The notes beneath the pieces were generated by a model, which was not told where the DNA came from, did no database searches, and saw only the letters and a program-made list of their open reading frames with translations. The position numbers and the translations under genes were made by a program. This document shows, piece by piece, positions 23,788 through 32,074 of a stretch of DNA of 64,000 nucleotides; positions within the stretch are counted from its first letter, which is position 1, and each line of letters opens with the position of its first letter. The stretch is from Pseudonocardia sp. C8 (lineage in GTDB: Bacteria; Actinomycetota; Actinomycetes; Mycobacteriales; Pseudonocardiaceae), in NCBI RefSeq assembly GCF_014267175.1, contig NZ_JACMTR010000002.1, forward strand, positions 1,066,001 through 1,130,000. Direction: 5' to 3'.

Positions 23788-25737
23788 TCACTCGCCGAAG
23801 GCGATACGGACGTCGTCGGTCGTGGGCGCGGCGGCGACGGGCGCGCCGCCGGCGGCGGCCGGGTCGAGGAACACCTCGGGTGCCATGACGGCCGGGTCGA
23901 CCTCCAGGACCGCGTAGCCGCCGACCGCGCCGGCCCCGAAGCCGGGGGCGAACACCCGCTTGCGGCCGGCCACGACGCCGTCGGCGCAGGCGTCGAACAT
24001 CGCGATCGGGATGGACGCGGCGGAGACGTTGCCCATCGTCTCGATGTTGAAGTACAGCTGGTCGGCCGAGAGCCCCGCCTTGGCCGCGAGCTGCAGGATC
24101 ATCGTCTTGTTGGCCTGGTGCGGGACGATCAGCTCGATCGCGTCCAGCATCGTTCCGGTGCCGTCCGGGCCGGCCTGCTCGCCCAGCTCGGAGATCATCT
24201 GGGCGAGGTAGCGGGCGACCAGGGCCTTCACCTCGGGGCCGTAGACGGTGATGTCGTTGTCGAACTCCGGGTTCGGCCAGATGATCGAGTTGACCTGGGA
24301 CGCGGGCCCGGAGGCGTAGGTCTGCAGCAGGTCGACGTCGCCGGGCTCGCCCTCGGCGGCCGGGGCGACGACCATCGCGGCCGCACCGTCACCGAAGATC
24401 ATCCGGGAGGTGCGGACGCTGCCGATCTTGTCCGAGAACTTCTCGACGCAGACCAGCAGGACCGGGCGCTGCACCTCCTGCAGCTGCCGGACGGCCTCGG
24501 ACAGGCCGTAGGGCAGGCCGGCGCAGGCGGCGACGATGTCGGCCGAGCAGTGCGTCTGCAGGATGCCGAGCTGGCCGGAGAGCCAGGTGGACAGCGAGGG
24601 GATCAGCCGCTCGCTGGTGCACGTCGCGACGAGCACGGCCCCGATCTCGGCGGCGGTGCGACCGGAGTGCTCGAGCGCCCGGACGGCGGCCGCCCAGGCC
24701 AGGTCCTCGATGTCGAGCTCGGTGTAGCGGCGCTGGTCGATGCCGGTCTTGGTGGAGATCTCCTCGGCGCTCATCGGGGACCAGGAGAACGAGGCGTTCC
24801 GCACGACGTCGTCGTTGGCGCAGACGTGCTCGCCGCGGGCGACGGCGACGGCCTCGATCTTCGGCTGGACCCGGAAGGCCTCGCGGACCCGGACCGGGGG
24901 CAGCGGAGCCTCGGGCTCGACCGCGTCCGCCTGGGTGGAGATGCGCCCGCGGCGGGCCGGGCGGGCCCCGGAGGCACGGTCGAGGAAGGCCTCGACGTCG
25001 CGGTTGCGCGGGTGGAAGGCGATCACGTAGTCGTCGTCGCCGATCCGGTCGGCGGTCCGCAGCTCGGTCGCGGCGCGGTCCCACGGGTACTGGTTGTGCA
25101 GCACCATCGCCCAGCGGGTGAGGGCCTCCAGCTCCGGGCGGTCGGCGTCCGCGTCGACGATCTCGTTGAACGAGAAGACCGGGTAGTCCGGGTCGTGGTG
25201 CGGGACGACCCAGGTCTGTGCACCCGGGGTCGTGAGGAACTCCTGCACGGTCGGCTTCAGCGCCGGCAGCTCGGTGGCGTGGTGGCGGCGGTTGCCGAAG
25301 ACGTCGAAGAGCAGATCGAAGATCTTCTGCTCGGCCGCGTCGTCCCAGGTGGCCGGCAGCGTCGCGAAGGCGTCCCGCACCGCGCGGATCTTCTTGTCGC
25401 CGTCCTGCCACGGGGTGAGCGTGGGGAGGAAGACGTCGCCGCGGTGGCGCGGGAGGTCGCGCCAGCGGGTGGGCCGCTTCTCGAACATGGTCATCGAGTA
25501 GCGGTTGACCCAGAAGAGGTTCTGGCTGACGTCGCGCAGCAGGGCGAAGCGGCTCTCGTACTTCCCGGCCGTGATGCGCTCGAGGATGTCGGTTCCGGTA
25601 GGGGCTTTCGACTCGAAATCGCGACCGACGATTGCCGTGAACTGTTCGAGGTCGTCGATCACCGAGAAATCGAGTTCACCGAGAAAATTCGCGGGAAAGA
25701 CCAGACGGTCGTGGCTGTTGACCACGAACGGCTTCAT
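23788..25737 (-). CDS. Beta-ketoacyl synthase III-like enzyme with extra N-terminal domain
   Basis: A 649-residue protein. The C-terminal part (about 295-649) is a KAS III fold with an intact triad: Cys405 in DIVAACAGLPYG, His540 in IVPHQANK and Asn570 in IETMGNVS. It should condense an acyl-CoA with malonyl-CoA or malonyl-ACP. Residues 1-290 (starting MKPFVVNSHDRLVFPANFLG, with FEKRPTRWRDLPRHRG and NQYPWDRAA) resemble no family I recognise; ordinary FabH lacks this. The ATG at 25737 has CTGGAGG nine bases ahead. It is upstream of the carboxylase gene on the same strand, which points to use of its malonyl-CoA; acetoacetyl-CoA synthesis, as in NphT7, is one possibility. Confidence 0.85.
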   Translation of the reverse strand: MKPFVVNSHDRLVFPANFLGELDFSVIDDLEQFTAIVGRDFESKAPTGTDILERITAGKYESRFALLRDVSQNLFWVNRYSMTMFEKRPTRWRDLPRHRGDVFLPTLTPWQDGDKKIRAVRDAFATLPATWDDAAEQKIFDLLFDVFGNRRHHATELPALKPTVQEFLTTPGAQTWVVPHHDPDYPVFSFNEIVDADADRPELEALTRWAMVLHNQYPWDRAATELRTADRIGDDDYVIAFHPRNRDVEAFLDRASGARPARRGRISTQADAVEPEAPLPPVRVREAFRVQPKIEAVAVARGEHVCANDDVVRNASFSWSPMSAEEISTKTGIDQRRYTELDIEDLAWAAAVRALEHSGRTAAEIGAVLVATCTSERLIPSLSTWLSGQLGILQTHCSADIVAACAGLPYGLSEAVRQLQEVQRPVLLVCVEKFSDKIGSVRTSRMIFGDGAAAMVVAPAAEGEPGDVDLLQTYASGPASQVNSIIWPNPEFDNDITVYGPEVKALVARYLAQMISELGEQAGPDGTGTMLDAIELIVPHQANKTMILQLAAKAGLSADQLYFNIETMGNVSAASIPIAMFDACADGVVAGRKRVFAPGFGAGAVGGYAVLEVDPAVMAPEVFLDPAAAGGAPVAAAPTTDDVRIAFGE

Positions 25738-26312
25738 ATGACGACCTCCAGGGTGGCGTCGACCGGTGGAATCGCCAGGCCGGGACGCGTGGACGAGCCG
25801 GGCGAACGGAGCGGGTGCGGTGCCACTCACGGTATCGACGAACAGCCTCGATCGGAATGTGATCCGGCCCGGGAGTGTGCGCCCTCACGGGTGATCGGTC
25901 AACTCCGACTGTTACCGGCGAGAATGTTACCGCCCGGTTCTACCCACGGGTTCTCGTTGCGTTTCCGGCATTTTCCCAGGTACGTGGCATGACGATGTCC
26001 ACTGTAGAAAGATCACCCGACGTGGTCGGGCGGTCTCGCCGCGTGCACATGCAGGCCGGTGTGACGTCGGTGGGCGCCGCGAGGAGCGCCGGCGGAACCG
26101 GGCCGATCGTCCCCCGGCAGCGGCGTGTCGCGCCACCCCTTCCCGGTGCAGTGTTCCCTCCCTTGTGGAATGACGACCGGGGCTGCGGCCGGTGGTCCGG
26201 CGGTGCGGGGCAGGCGATCCGGGCCCGCACCGCCGTGGTGCCGGGCCGGGTCCGCGGCAGCACCGTGCGGCCCGCGCGGCGGGACGGTCCGGGCGGCGGC
26301 GAGGATGGCCGC
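25738..26312. other. 575-bp divergent gap with 8-bp direct repeat
   Basis: No convincing gene. TGTTACCG occurs at 25910-25917 and 25925-25932, exactly 15 bp apart, about 175 bp upstream of the ketoacyl synthase. On the minus strand TTGACC (complement of 25897-25902) is a possible -35, but the -10 is poor. The stretch 25980-26312 leading to the F420 flavoprotein shows nothing recognisable. Confidence 0.4.
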
Positions 26313-26723
26313 ATGAGCCCACGCCGATCCCTCGCCGACGGTGTCTCCGACCGCTTCCGCGAGTTCTGGTCGGAGCGCCGCCCGTGCACGCTCGTGACCC
26401 CGAGGGCCGACGGGACCCCGCACGCGGTGCCGGTCGGGGTCACCGTCGACGTCGAGACCCGGACCGCCAGGGTGATCTGCGGCGGCGGCTCGCAGAAGGC
26501 CCGCAACGTCGCCGCGGCCGGCCCGCGCGGGGCCCGGGTCGCGGTCACCCAGGTCGACGGGCGGACCTGGTCGACGCTGGAGGGCGTCGCCGTCGTCCGG
26601 GACGACCCGGACTCCGTGCGGGACGCCGAGCGCCGGTACGCCCGCAAGTACAAGGAGCCCCGGCCGAACCCGCAGCGGGTGGTGCTGGAGATCGCGGTCG
26701 ATCGCGTCCTCGGCAACGTCTGA
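26313..26723 (+). CDS. PPOX-class F420-dependent flavoprotein-like protein
   Basis: A 136-residue split-barrel protein of the pyridoxamine-phosphate-oxidase-like, F420-binding group. The barrel is recognisable from FWSERRPCTLVTPRADGTPHAVPVGVTVD, QKARNVAAAGPRGARVAV and the LEGVAVVRDDPD segment. Relatives bind coenzyme F420 and reduce or scavenge small molecules; the substrate is unknown. The ATG at 26313 is the first in-frame start in the conserved region. Two downstream genes in the same direction begin within 25 bp, suggesting an operon. Confidence 0.82.
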   Translation: MSPRRSLADGVSDRFREFWSERRPCTLVTPRADGTPHAVPVGVTVDVETRTARVICGGGSQKARNVAAAGPRGARVAVTQVDGRTWSTLEGVAVVRDDPDSVRDAERRYARKYKEPRPNPQRVVLEIAVDRVLGNV

Positions 26724-26745
26724 ACGGGGCGGGGATACTCGGGGC

Positions 26746-27534
26746 GTGGACCTGCCGGAGACGACCTTCCTCGGCCACAGCACGCTGCGGCTGCGGATGG
26801 GCGGCCGCACCGTCCTGACCGACCCGGTCCTGACCGCCGCGATCGGGCCGCTGCGGCGCACCGCGCCCGCGGTCGACCCCGCCGGGCTCGCCGGCGTCGA
26901 CCTGGTGCTGATCTCGCACCTGCACGCCGACCACCTGCACCTCGGGTCGCTGCGCCGGCTGCACCACGACACCGAGGTCGTCGTGCCGGCCGGGGCGGGG
27001 GACTGGGTGCGCCGCCGCGGGGTGCGGCGGGTGTCGGAGCTCGCCGTGGGCCAGACCCGGCGGTTCGGCGGGCTGCAGGTCACCGGCACCCCGGCCGACC
27101 ACTCGGGGCATCGCTGGGGCCCGCGGCTCACCCACGGCCCGCAGGCGGACGCGATGGGCCACCTCCTCGAGGCCGACGGCCTGCGCGTCTACGCGGCCGG
27201 GGACACCGGGCTGTTCCCCGGGCTCGACGACGTCGCCGCGCAGGGGCCGATCGACCTGGCGGCGCTCCCGGTGTGGGGGTGGGGCCCGAGTCTCGGCCCC
27301 GGGCATCTCGACCCGCCGGGCGCGGCCGAGGCGGTCCGGCGGCTGGCGCCACGGGTCGCGCTGCCGGTGCACTGGGGAACGCTCGCCGTCACGGGGCTCT
27401 GTGCGGTGCCCGGGCGGATCGGCGGGCGGATGCGCGAGCTGCTGGTGCACCCGCCGCACGAGTTCGCCGACGCCGTCACGGCGGCCGGGCTGCCGACCCG
27501 GACGCTGGTCGTGCCACCCGGGGCGGCGGCGTGA
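26746..27534 (+). CDS. MBL-fold metallo-hydrolase (UlaG/NAPE-PLD-like)
   Basis: A 262-residue beta-lactamase-fold hydrolase. The dinuclear zinc motif HLHADH appears near residue 65, with later ligands in TPADHSGHRW, YAAGDTG and LPVHWGT. The arrangement resembles UlaG and NAPE-PLD-type enzymes acting on phosphoesters or lactones; the substrate is unknown. It begins at GTG 26746 and shares a GTGA overlap with the following membrane protein gene. Confidence 0.87.
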   Translation: MDLPETTFLGHSTLRLRMGGRTVLTDPVLTAAIGPLRRTAPAVDPAGLAGVDLVLISHLHADHLHLGSLRRLHHDTEVVVPAGAGDWVRRRGVRRVSELAVGQTRRFGGLQVTGTPADHSGHRWGPRLTHGPQADAMGHLLEADGLRVYAAGDTGLFPGLDDVAAQGPIDLAALPVWGWGPSLGPGHLDPPGAAEAVRRLAPRVALPVHWGTLAVTGLCAVPGRIGGRMRELLVHPPHEFADAVTAAGLPTRTLVVPPGAAA

Positions 27535-28220
27535 GCGCGCTCGCCGCACTGCTGGCCGGCCCGCCCCCGCCGGTCGACGAGTGGTTCGAGGCCGAGCTGT
27601 CCGCGGACGCCGGCCGGGTCGCCTACCTCGTCGTCGGGGGCGGGGTGCTGGCCGGGTCGATCGTGCCGGTGGTGCCGACCGGGGCGATCGTCGGTGCCGC
27701 CGCCGCGACGGCGATGACCACCGACGTGCTGTCCCTGCCGCTGGTGCTGGTCCTGTCGTTCGCCGCGGCACTGGCCGGTGACCTCGTGACGTTCGCGCTC
27801 GCCCGGTGGGGGAGCGCGCCGGTGCTCGCGGCCGTCGCCGGGGGCCGGCTGGGCGGGGCCCGCGCCGGTGACCGGATCGCCCGGATGCGGGGCGCGTTCG
27901 CCGAGCGCGGCTGGTTGCTGGTGCTGGTGGGCCGGGTGGCCCCGGCCGGGCGGGTGCCGACCCTGCTCGCGGCCGCCGCGTCCGGGATGGCGTGGGCGAG
28001 GCTGGTCCCGGCGGTTGCCGGCGGGGCGGTGCTGTGGACGCTGCTCTACGGCGTCCTGGGCGTGCTCACCGGCAACCTCACCGACTCGCCGCTGGTGGCC
28101 GCGGCGATGGCGGTGGGGCTGGTCGCCGTCGTCGGCGCCGTGTCCGCCCTGGTCGGACGGCTGCGGGCCCGGCTCCGCGACCACCGCGCCGAGCCGGCCG
28201 GGACGCCCGCCGACCGGTGA
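27531..28220 (+). CDS. DedA-family membrane protein
   Basis: A 229-residue membrane protein with four to five hydrophobic segments and the DedA / SNARE-associated core: GSIVPVVPTGAIVGAAAAT, the ALAGDLVTFALAR segment, and the GRVAPAGRVPTLLAAAASGM motif with the conserved Arg. DedA proteins flip or scramble phospholipids or undecaprenyl phosphate and support membrane-potential and envelope integrity. GTG start at 27531 overlaps the MBL gene by 4 bp. It is convergent with the HtrA gene 10 bp away. Confidence 0.85.
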   Translation: MSALAALLAGPPPPVDEWFEAELSADAGRVAYLVVGGGVLAGSIVPVVPTGAIVGAAAATAMTTDVLSLPLVLVLSFAAALAGDLVTFALARWGSAPVLAAVAGGRLGGARAGDRIARMRGAFAERGWLLVLVGRVAPAGRVPTLLAAAASGMAWARLVPAVAGGAVLWTLLYGVLGVLTGNLTDSPLVAAAMAVGLVAVVGAVSALVGRLRARLRDHRAEPAGTPADR

Positions 28221-28229
28221 CCGCGTGCC

Positions 28230-29564
28230 TCAGTCACCGAAGGGGCTGAAGCCGAACGGCAGCGGGCTGCCCTGGCCGGAGCCCTCCGGCGCCGTCGTCG
28301 AGCCGTTCTGCGCGTTCGCCGCGGCCGTGTCCTGCACGCTGCCCAACGTCACCGGAACCTGCCGGGCACCCGCGCCGCTGCCGACGGTGAGCGTGACCTG
28401 CTGGCCGGGGGTGAAGTTGCCGACCCGGGCGATCAGGTCGGCGAAGCTCGACACCGGGTACTCGTTGACCTTGGTGACGACGTCGCCGGGCCGCAGGCCG
28501 GCGGACGCGGCCGGCGAGCCGGGCTGCACAGCGGCGATCTCCGCGCCGCCGGTGCCGGAGGTGGCGCCGGACGCGGCGATCGACCCCTGGACGCCCAGCT
28601 GCGGCTTGGTCGCGACGCCGTCGGACATCAGCTCCTGCGCGACCCGCTTGGCGGTGTCGACCGGGATGGCGAAACCGAGACCGATCGAGCCGCTGTTCTG
28701 CCCGGAGGTGGCGATCGCCGAGTTGATCCCGATGACCTGGCCGGCCAGGTTCACCAGCGGGCCGCCCGAGTTGCCCTGGTTGATCGGCGCGTCGGTCTGC
28801 AGCCCGTTGTAGACGACCGGGGCCTCGCCGTCGCCGCCCGCGGCCACGGTCCGGTTCAGCGCGCTGACGATCCCGGCGGTGACCGTGCCGGACAGGCCCT
28901 GCGGGGAGCCGGTCGCGACGACCTGCTCACCGACCTGGATGTCCGCGGACTGCCCGAGCGTGGCCGCCTTGAGCCCGGAGGCCCCCTCCAGCCGGATGAC
29001 GGCGAGGTCGTAGCTGGGGGAGGTGCCGACGACGGTCGCGCGGTACTGGGTGCCGTCGGAGGTGGACACGGTGATCTGGCCGCCGCTGCCCGCACCGGAC
29101 ACGACGTGGTTGTTGGTGAGGACCTCGCCGTCGGCGGTCAGGATGACGCCGGAGCCCTCGGCGGTGCCCTGCGCGGTGCGGACCTGGATGTCCACGGTGC
29201 TCGGCGTGATCGCGGCCGCGGCCCCGGCGACCGTGCCGTCGGCCGGTTGGGCCGGGGTGCCCGGGTCGGCGGCGCTCGACAGGGTCGCCGCGGTCCCCGG
29301 CGTGGCGTCGCCGAGGACCGCGTAGGCGCCGCCGAACCCGACGCCGCCCCCGACCAGTCCCGCCGCGAGCGCGATCGCGACCAGCCCGGTCCGGCGCGGC
29401 GGCTTGCCGGGGGCCCCGGACTGCGTGGGGAACGGCGGGTACACCGAGGTCGGCGGGCTGCCGCCCCCGTGCGCCGGGATCGTCGGGTGGCTGCTGGACG
29501 CCCACGACGGCGGGGCGCCGGGGGACCGGTGCTCCTCGTGCAGCCGGTGGTCGGTGCCGGTCAT
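28230..29564 (-). CDS. HtrA/DegP-type serine protease with PDZ domain
   Basis: A 444-residue membrane-anchored envelope protease like mycobacterial PepD. A Pro-rich cytoplasmic tail (1-60) precedes one membrane segment (TGLVAIALAAGLVGGGVGF), then a trypsin-like domain with His in LTNNHVVS, Asp in SYDLAVIRL and Ser in GNSGGPL, and a C-terminal PDZ domain (VQPGSPAASAGLRPGDVVTKVN). It should degrade or refold misfolded exported proteins. I chose the ATG at 29564 because AGGAGG lies 8 bases upstream; an in-frame ATG at 29711 would add 49 residues but has no ribosome site. Confidence 0.9.
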   Translation of the reverse strand: MTGTDHRLHEEHRSPGAPPSWASSSHPTIPAHGGGSPPTSVYPPFPTQSGAPGKPPRRTGLVAIALAAGLVGGGVGFGGAYAVLGDATPGTAATLSSAADPGTPAQPADGTVAGAAAAITPSTVDIQVRTAQGTAEGSGVILTADGEVLTNNHVVSGAGSGGQITVSTSDGTQYRATVVGTSPSYDLAVIRLEGASGLKAATLGQSADIQVGEQVVATGSPQGLSGTVTAGIVSALNRTVAAGGDGEAPVVYNGLQTDAPINQGNSGGPLVNLAGQVIGINSAIATSGQNSGSIGLGFAIPVDTAKRVAQELMSDGVATKPQLGVQGSIAASGATSGTGGAEIAAVQPGSPAASAGLRPGDVVTKVNEYPVSSFADLIARVGNFTPGQQVTLTVGSGAGARQVPVTLGSVQDTAAANAQNGSTTAPEGSGQGSPLPFGFSPFGD

Positions 29565-29800
29565 GGCGGTCGCCTCCTGTGCGCTGCTGCCGCCGGCGCG
29601 CGCGGAACCGGCTCCCGCACGCCGGTCGGGCCGGGTGGGGTCCGGGCCGTCGCCGCCGGAGGAGGTCCGTCCGCCGGCCGGCTCGCCGGGACCCTGCCCG
29701 TACTCGGTCATGGTCGTACTGTGCGCCGTGACCCTGAGACGATCCTGTGACCGTGCTGGGAATCCCGCGGGCGTTCGGTGTGATCCCGCCCGCGCCGCCG

Positions 29801-30970
29801 TCAGCCGACCAGCTCGACGATCGTCGCGTTCGCGGTCCCGCCGCCTTCGCACATGGTCTGCAGTCCGTAGCGGATGCCCCGGTCGCGCATGTGGTGCACC
29901 AGCCGGGTCAGCAGGATCGTTCCGGACGCACCCAGCGGGTGCCCGACGGCGATCGCGCCGCCCAGCGGGTTGAGCCGGTCGTCGTCGGCGCCGAGCTCGG
30001 CCTGCCAGGCCAGCGGCACCGGCGCGAACGCCTCGTTCACCTCGAACGCGCCGATGTCGCCGATCGACAGCCCGGAGCGCTTGAGCACCTTCTGGGTGGC
30101 CGGGATCGGCCCGGTCAGCATCCGCAGCGGGTCCGCGCCGGAGACCGCGCCGGAGTGGTAACGCACGATCGGGGTCAGCCCGAGCTCGGCGGCCCGCTCC
30201 GGCGTGGTGACCAGGACCGCCGAGGCGCCGTCGGAGATCTGCGAGCTGTTCCCGGCGTGGATCACGCCGTCGGCGGAGAACGACGGCTTCAACGCGGCCA
30301 GCGTCTCCACGGTGGTCCCGCGGCGCAGGCCCTCGTCGGCGGTGAGGCCGGGTGCCTGCGGGACGGTGACGAGCTGGCCGTCGAAGGCGCCGGAGTCGAT
30401 CGCGGCGGCCGCGAGGGCGTGGCTGCGGGCGGCGTACTCGTCGAGCCGGGTACGCGACAGGTTCCAGTCCCGGGCGATCCGCTCGGCGCCGACGCCCTGG
30501 TTGAAGTCGCCGTTCGGGAACTCGCCGGACTCCAGGTCGGTGCGGTACCGCTCGCGGACCAGCGGGCCGTACGGGCGTCCGAGGTCCCGGCCGGCACCGA
30601 GCGGCACCCGGGTCATGGACTCCACCCCGCCGGCGACGACGACGTCGTACTGCCCGGCCAGCACCATCCCGGCCGCGAAGTCGAACGCCGACTGGCTCGA
30701 CCCGCAGGCCCGGTTGATCGTCACGCCCGGGACGGTCTCCGGCCAGCCCGCGGCGAGCAACGCGTACCGGCCGATCTGGGCGGCCTGGTCGCCGACCTGG
30801 TTGACGCAGCCCCACACCACGTCGTCGACGACACCGGGATCGATCCCGGTGCGGTCGGCCAGCGCGGTGAGCACGGCCGCGGACAGGTCGACCGGGTGGA
30901 CCTCGGACAGCGACCCCTTCCGCTTCCCGATCGGTGTGCGGACGGCCTCGCAGACGACGGCCTCGGGCAT
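29801..30970 (-). CDS. Acetyl-CoA C-acyltransferase (thiolase)
   Basis: A 389-residue thiolase. The acyl-accepting Cys lies in NRACGSSQSAF, the His in GGAIAVGHPLGASGT and the second Cys in QTMCEGGGTANATIVE. It cleaves 3-ketoacyl-CoA in beta-oxidation, or runs in reverse. The N-terminus (VVCEAVRTPIGKRKGSL) is typical of degradative thiolases in actinobacteria, including those for steroid side chains or fatty acids. GAGGAGG precedes the ATG. A palindrome in the leader could be its operator. It is not next to other beta-oxidation genes. Confidence 0.93.
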   Translation of the reverse strand: MPEAVVCEAVRTPIGKRKGSLSEVHPVDLSAAVLTALADRTGIDPGVVDDVVWGCVNQVGDQAAQIGRYALLAAGWPETVPGVTINRACGSSQSAFDFAAGMVLAGQYDVVVAGGVESMTRVPLGAGRDLGRPYGPLVRERYRTDLESGEFPNGDFNQGVGAERIARDWNLSRTRLDEYAARSHALAAAAIDSGAFDGQLVTVPQAPGLTADEGLRRGTTVETLAALKPSFSADGVIHAGNSSQISDGASAVLVTTPERAAELGLTPIVRYHSGAVSGADPLRMLTGPIPATQKVLKRSGLSIGDIGAFEVNEAFAPVPLAWQAELGADDDRLNPLGGAIAVGHPLGASGTILLTRLVHHMRDRGIRYGLQTMCEGGGTANATIVELVG

Positions 30971-31001
30971 GACGGGTCCTCCTCAGGTCTTCGCTGACAC
31001 T

Positions 31002-31012
31002 CGTTGGCAACG
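31002..31012. promoter_or_regulatory. Short palindrome upstream of the thiolase gene
   Basis: CGTTG-G-CAACG is a perfect 11-bp dyad 32 bp before the thiolase start, in an AT-richer leader. It could be a TetR- or KstR-like operator; the regulator is unknown. Confidence 0.3.
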
Positions 31013-31111
31013 CTAACTCCCGGACGTGCTGCCGGTGGCGAGACCACGGTCACAGATCCGCGCGCGGGGGTCGATCGGCTCTGGATCGATGAGGTAGCCT
31101 GCGGTCGTACG

Positions 31112-31241
31112 CGAAGGGGAGTAGCTCCCAACGCTGCGCTCGACATACTGGTCCGCCCACGAGGCCGGGCCCGGGTGCAGCGGCCTGTCCGCCACCAGGC
31201 GAGCGAGACCTTCGATCCGGCAGAGCCGGATCGAGGTCGCT
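31112..31241 (+). promoter_or_regulatory. yybP-ykoY manganese riboswitch with expression platform
   Basis: The aptamer runs from about 31112 to 31214. GAAGG (31113-31117) and CCTTC (31209-31213) form P1; the conserved AGGGGAGTAGCT, CGACATACTGG and CAGGCGAGCGAGACCTTC segments match the Mn2+-sensing yybP-ykoY family. Immediately after, CGATCCGG (31213-31220) pairs with CCGGATCG (31226-31233), and the stem can extend into GAGGTCGC (to 31241), consuming the 3' side of P1. Aptamer and downstream hairpin are thus mutually exclusive, which fits Mn2+ turning expression on. It precedes a GDT1-family exporter gene, a known partner of this riboswitch. Confidence 0.92.
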
Positions 31242-31277
31242 CCTGCCCTTGATCCGGTGCGAGATCGAGGGATGGGC

Positions 31278-32027
31278 ATGGACGGATTCCTGGTCGCGTT
31301 CGCGGTCAGCTTCGGCGTCGTCTTCCTGGCCGAGCTCGGGGACAAGTCCCAGCTCATGGCACTCACGTTCGCGACCCGCTACCGGGCGGTCCCGGTGCTG
31401 GTCGGCATCACCGTCGCCGCCGCGGTGACCCACCTGGTGTCGGTCGCCGTCGGCTACGGCCTCGGGTCGTCCTTGCCCACCGGCTGGATCACGCTGGTCG
31501 CCGCGGTCGCCTTCCTCGCCTTCGGTCTGTGGAGCCTGCGCGGCGAGGGCGGCCCGGACGGCGACGGCGCCGAGGACGGGCCCCGTGCCCGGGCCGGCGG
31601 CGGCTCGGCCGTCGCCACGGTCCTGGTCGCGTTCTTCCTCGCCGAGCTCGGTGACAAGACGATGCTCGCCACGATCGCCCTGGCCGCCCGGTACGACTGG
31701 GTCGGAGTCTGGCTCGGCTCCACGGCCGGGATGGTCGCCGTCGGCGGGCTCGCGATCGTCGTCGGCCGCACGCTGGGCCGCCGCCTGCCCGAGCGGATCA
31801 TCGGCATCGGCAGCGCCGTGCTGTTCCTGGGCTTCGGCAGCTGGATGCTGGTCGAGGCGGTCCCGCAGGTGTGGGGGCCGGACGCCTGGTCGGTCGCCCT
31901 CGGGCACCCGGTCACCGGCTGGGTCGCGGCCGCACTGGCGCTCGGCGGTCTCGGCGCCGGGGCCGGGCTGTGGGCGCGCCGGCGCGCGCGCCGCGCCCGC
32001 GGTGCCGAGCGCACCCGGGTCGGCTGA
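31278..32027 (+). CDS. GDT1/TMEM165 (UPF0016) family manganese/cation exporter
   Basis: A 249-residue membrane protein with six to seven hydrophobic segments and two copies of the family signature: VFFLAELGDKSQLMALTFATRY-like near residue 20 and FFLAELGDKTMLATIALAARY-like near 120. Members export Mn2+ (MneA/MntX-like) or exchange Ca2+/H+. The yybP-ykoY riboswitch upstream strongly supports manganese export. The ATG at 31278 has GAGGG 7 bases ahead; another ATG at 31272 is too close to it. It is convergent with the dimethylsulfone monooxygenase gene. Confidence 0.93.
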   Translation: MDGFLVAFAVSFGVVFLAELGDKSQLMALTFATRYRAVPVLVGITVAAAVTHLVSVAVGYGLGSSLPTGWITLVAAVAFLAFGLWSLRGEGGPDGDGAEDGPRARAGGGSAVATVLVAFFLAELGDKTMLATIALAARYDWVGVWLGSTAGMVAVGGLAIVVGRTLGRRLPERIIGIGSAVLFLGFGSWMLVEAVPQVWGPDAWSVALGHPVTGWVAAALALGGLGAGAGLWARRRARRARGAERTRVG

Positions 32028-32074
32028 CCCGCTCCCTCCGCGCCCTGCGACTGCGACCCGCGCTCCGGTCCGGC

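Noticed and set aside
29565..29711. Upstream ATG start for the HtrA protease at 29711
   Set aside because: It lacks a ribosome site, while the in-frame ATG at 29564 has AGGAGG at ideal spacing.
31002..31012. Reading the thiolase leader palindrome as a KstR box
   Set aside because: It lacks the AAC-N-GTT arrangement of the KstR consensus, so I kept it only as an unassigned dyad.
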